The notes beneath the pieces are model-generated. The model was not told the origin of the DNA, did no database searches, and saw only the letters and a program-made list of their open reading frames with translations. A stretch of 54,318 bases of DNA. Origin: Bigelowiella natans CCMP2755 (Eukaryota; Cercozoa; Chlorarachniophyceae). The stretch covers positions 1 through 54,318 of the forward strand of contig ADNK01002560.1 of the NCBI GenBank assembly GCA_000320545.1, written 5' to 3'. The translations under genes and the position numbers were made by a program. Position 1 is the first letter of the stretch. The number at the start of each line of letters is the position of its first letter. Below are positions 52,534 to 54,318 of the stretch, piece after piece.

Positions 52534-53571
52534 ATGGCCGAGCGATTCAGCAAGGCATTAAGAATCGACGACCCAACAGCAGCCGTTAGCTTCCTCGAAA
52601 ACAACAATAGACCTCGCGTCGCAAGGTGCTCCATGAAGGCAATGCTCTCCATTTTGAAGAGGATCCTGAAGAGACCAAAGTGTCGGAGAGCACGCACCAT
52701 CCCATTGAAGAGCATCGTCTTCACGAAGTTGGTTCAAAATGTCCGGGGAGCACAGGAGATCCTGCAGATCGTAGGATTCAAAAAGGTAGGTGCGTGTGTG
52801 TGTGTGTGTGTGTGCGCGCGCGCGCGCGCGAATGTTGACGGCTCACGCCTTTGTTCTATTCGAGCAAGAACACTTACCGCTTCTTCCGCGATTTTGCAGT
52901 GGAAAGGCAACTCTAAAATCTTTCACACTATTTCTTCCAATTGGTCTAGGCAGCGGCCTAATTTCTTTTTGTTGCAATCTAAACAAACAACCCTCTATTT
53001 TCCTTAGATTCCGTCATCGTCGGACCATGGAAGTCATCCGCCATCATCGCTGCTCATGGGCTCACCCGTTAACGTCCCCATTATGTTGCGCGTGGTTAAC
53101 AGTTTAAAGGCAGGGATACAGCGAGTAAAAGCCGCATCTAATAGAGAAGATGCGAAATTGAAAGAAGCAGCATCATCGTCCTCGTCGTTCTCTCATCCAT
53201 TGTCACAGCAGCCTCCTGTTGACATCGACGCTTACTCTGATGTGAGAGATCTTCAAGATTTGCTGGACAGTGTGAAGCTGGGGAGGGGGGAGGGAGGTAA
53301 GAGCAGATATGCCCAAAGAGAAGACGACTTCGGATCTCTCTTTGATTTCCTCTTCAGCGACGGAGAAGGAGAGAAGAAAAGTGCTCCGGATGGCAAGAAT
53401 GATATGAAGATTGAGCGCCGTCGTCTTTGCGAAGAAGCAGCTGAGCAGGTGGTCGCATCATCATTCGTATGTCTCAGTGTGGGTTGTTCAAAAAAAATGA
53501 TGAAGGAAGAGATGATGATGATGATGATGATGAGGAGGAGGAGGAGGAGGATGGTGATGATTGAGGCATGA
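52534..53571 (+). CDS. PUB-domain protein, 3' end unresolved
   Basis: PUB domains (PNGase, UBXD1, RNF31) bind the C-terminal tail of the AAA ATPase p97/VCP. Exon 52534-52785 carries MAERFSKALRIDDPTAAVSF and then KAMLSILKRILKRPKCRRAR-TIPLKSIVFTKLVQNVRGAQ with EILQIVGFKK. This matches the family pattern (a helix, a basic Asn-Pro-like turn, Arg-x-Ile-x-x-x-Asn/Ser-x-x-Phe, then Gly-x-x-x-x-Leu-x-x-x-GF). After an intron with (GT)n and (GC)n, the next exon starts near 53010 (IPSSSDHGSHPPSSLLMGSP) and continues through SLKAGIQRVKAASNREDAKL, VDIDAYSDVRDLQDLLDSVK and REDDFGSLFDFLFSDGEGEK. A donor at about 53467 (GTATGT) probably ends it; otherwise the frame stops at 53571. Possible later exons lie at about 53606-53700 and 54000 onward. 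The link to p97 fits an ERAD or proteostasis role and is inferred from the family. Confidence 0.62.
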
Positions 53572-53811
53572 AGAAATGAGACCAACTGCTTTGGTCTTTT
53601 CCACAGCGAGAAAATGATGATAGCCAATGATGGAGATAACAACAGTGTGTATAGCGTCCATGAGCATTGTGTGAATGATGCGTTCCGTGCAATCCATTAA
53701 CACTTGCAGCATTTCGAGGAGAGTGATGGTACCCATGCTACGCAGTCGATTCATGGTAATGAGGGAGAGGGCGAGGAGGAGGAGAAGAAGAAAAGATCTC
53801 GCGAAGGTGGT

Positions 53812-53896
<85 letters not shown>

Positions 53897-54318
53897 GTGT
53901 GTGCGTGTGTGTCACAGAATCACTACAAATGAATATTAAATACGGGTGCATATGCAGGGCAATCAAATGTTGTTGCTGTTATTCGTGTGTTCCCTTGCAG
54001 TGTATTAGCGGCCAGGAAGCTTGATAGTAAAGCACGCCCCCCCACCCCTTTCGATCACTGGTCTACCTGTCCTTCGATGGAGAACTAGAGACACGCTCGC
54101 CTCTCCTCCACTGCCAAGGGGTTTTACTTTCCGATAAAGATCCAACGGGCCTTCAATTCAGTGAATGATGATATGACTCGCAGCCGATGATGGTGATATA
54201 TGTATGTTTCACAGCATTGCTTTGGAGCGAAGAACACGCGTGTTTTTAAGGACCATCCCTCTCCTTTTCCTCCGGCTATTAAAGGGGCAACGATGGGAGA
54301 CGATACGAACCCCCCCCC
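53572..54318. other. Probable introns and unresolved 3' exons of the PUB gene
   Basis: This stretch contains possible acceptors at 53605 (TTTCCACAG), 53707 (CTTGCAG) and 54000 (CCTTGCAG), but I could not chain exons in phase. A compound (AC)n(AT)n(GT)n microsatellite lies at about 53815-53900. The rest has no recognisable coding signal. Confidence 0.4.
53815..53900. repeat. Compound (AC)n(AT)n(GT)n microsatellite
   Basis: An AC run, an AT run and a short GT run in the same order as the much longer tract in the FHA kinase gene at 49465-49710. Confidence 0.95.

Overview
This window is nuclear DNA from a microbial eukaryote. Almost every gene is broken into many short exons by GT-AG introns, there are no operons, and simple-sequence repeats (AT, GT, CT/GA, ATC, TAC, TTC) are very dense. 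Several proteins start with secretory leaders: a fructosamine kinase and a Tudor/G-patch nuclear-type protein both carry a hydrophobic signal followed by an Arg/Ser/Ala/Gly-rich stretch. That layout fits an alga with a complex (secondary) plastid, and a chlorarachniophyte-like organism is my best guess. The sequence does not prove it: I recognised no plastid gene and no rRNA.

Layout. From the left edge to 6.5 kb, on the minus strand, lies a long multi-exon Tudor + G-patch gene that continues off the window. Divergent from it is a TauE/SafE-family anion transporter (7.2-13.1 kb, +). This converges on a Sel1-repeat protein with a C-terminal membrane helix, like SEL1L/Hrd3 (13.7-16.6 kb, -). A short U-box-like gene (16.9-17.2 kb, -) and two unrecognised open frames (17.7-19.2 kb, +) follow. 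Next come an LLPH/YBL028C-like nucleolar protein (20.2-21.2 kb, -), replication termination factor RTF2 (21.9-23.7 kb, +), a fructosamine-3-kinase homologue (24.4-27.5 kb, -), a coiled-coil protein (27.7-32.9 kb, +), a ZIP4/SPO22/TEX11-like meiotic TPR protein (33.3-37.2 kb, -), an unrecognised three-exon gene (38.5-39.8 kb, -), a doubtful small gene near 40.4 kb and a small membrane protein (41.9-42.9 kb, -). A GC-rich tandem-repeat island occupies 43.1-44.5 kb. The right end holds an FHA-domain protein kinase (45.1-49.9 kb, -), a small membrane protein (51.6-52.5 kb, -) and a PUB-domain gene (52.5 kb onward, +).

The neighbours do not form one pathway; they read as ordinary housekeeping genes (RNA/nucleolus, replication fork, ERAD and ubiquitin, glycation repair, meiosis, signalling). 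Two architectural contrasts stand out. Genes at 0-19, 27-33 and 45-54 kb have introns stuffed with microsatellites, while genes at 20-24 and 33-43 kb have short, nearly repeat-free introns. Long intergenic spacers at 23.7-24.4, 32.9-33.2, 37.4-38.2, 40.9-41.6, 44.0-44.8 and 50.0-51.3 kb share an unusual vocabulary of CATG, TGCA, GCATGC and CTAG words. All exon structures were read by eye from splice signals and frame continuity, so boundaries are approximate.
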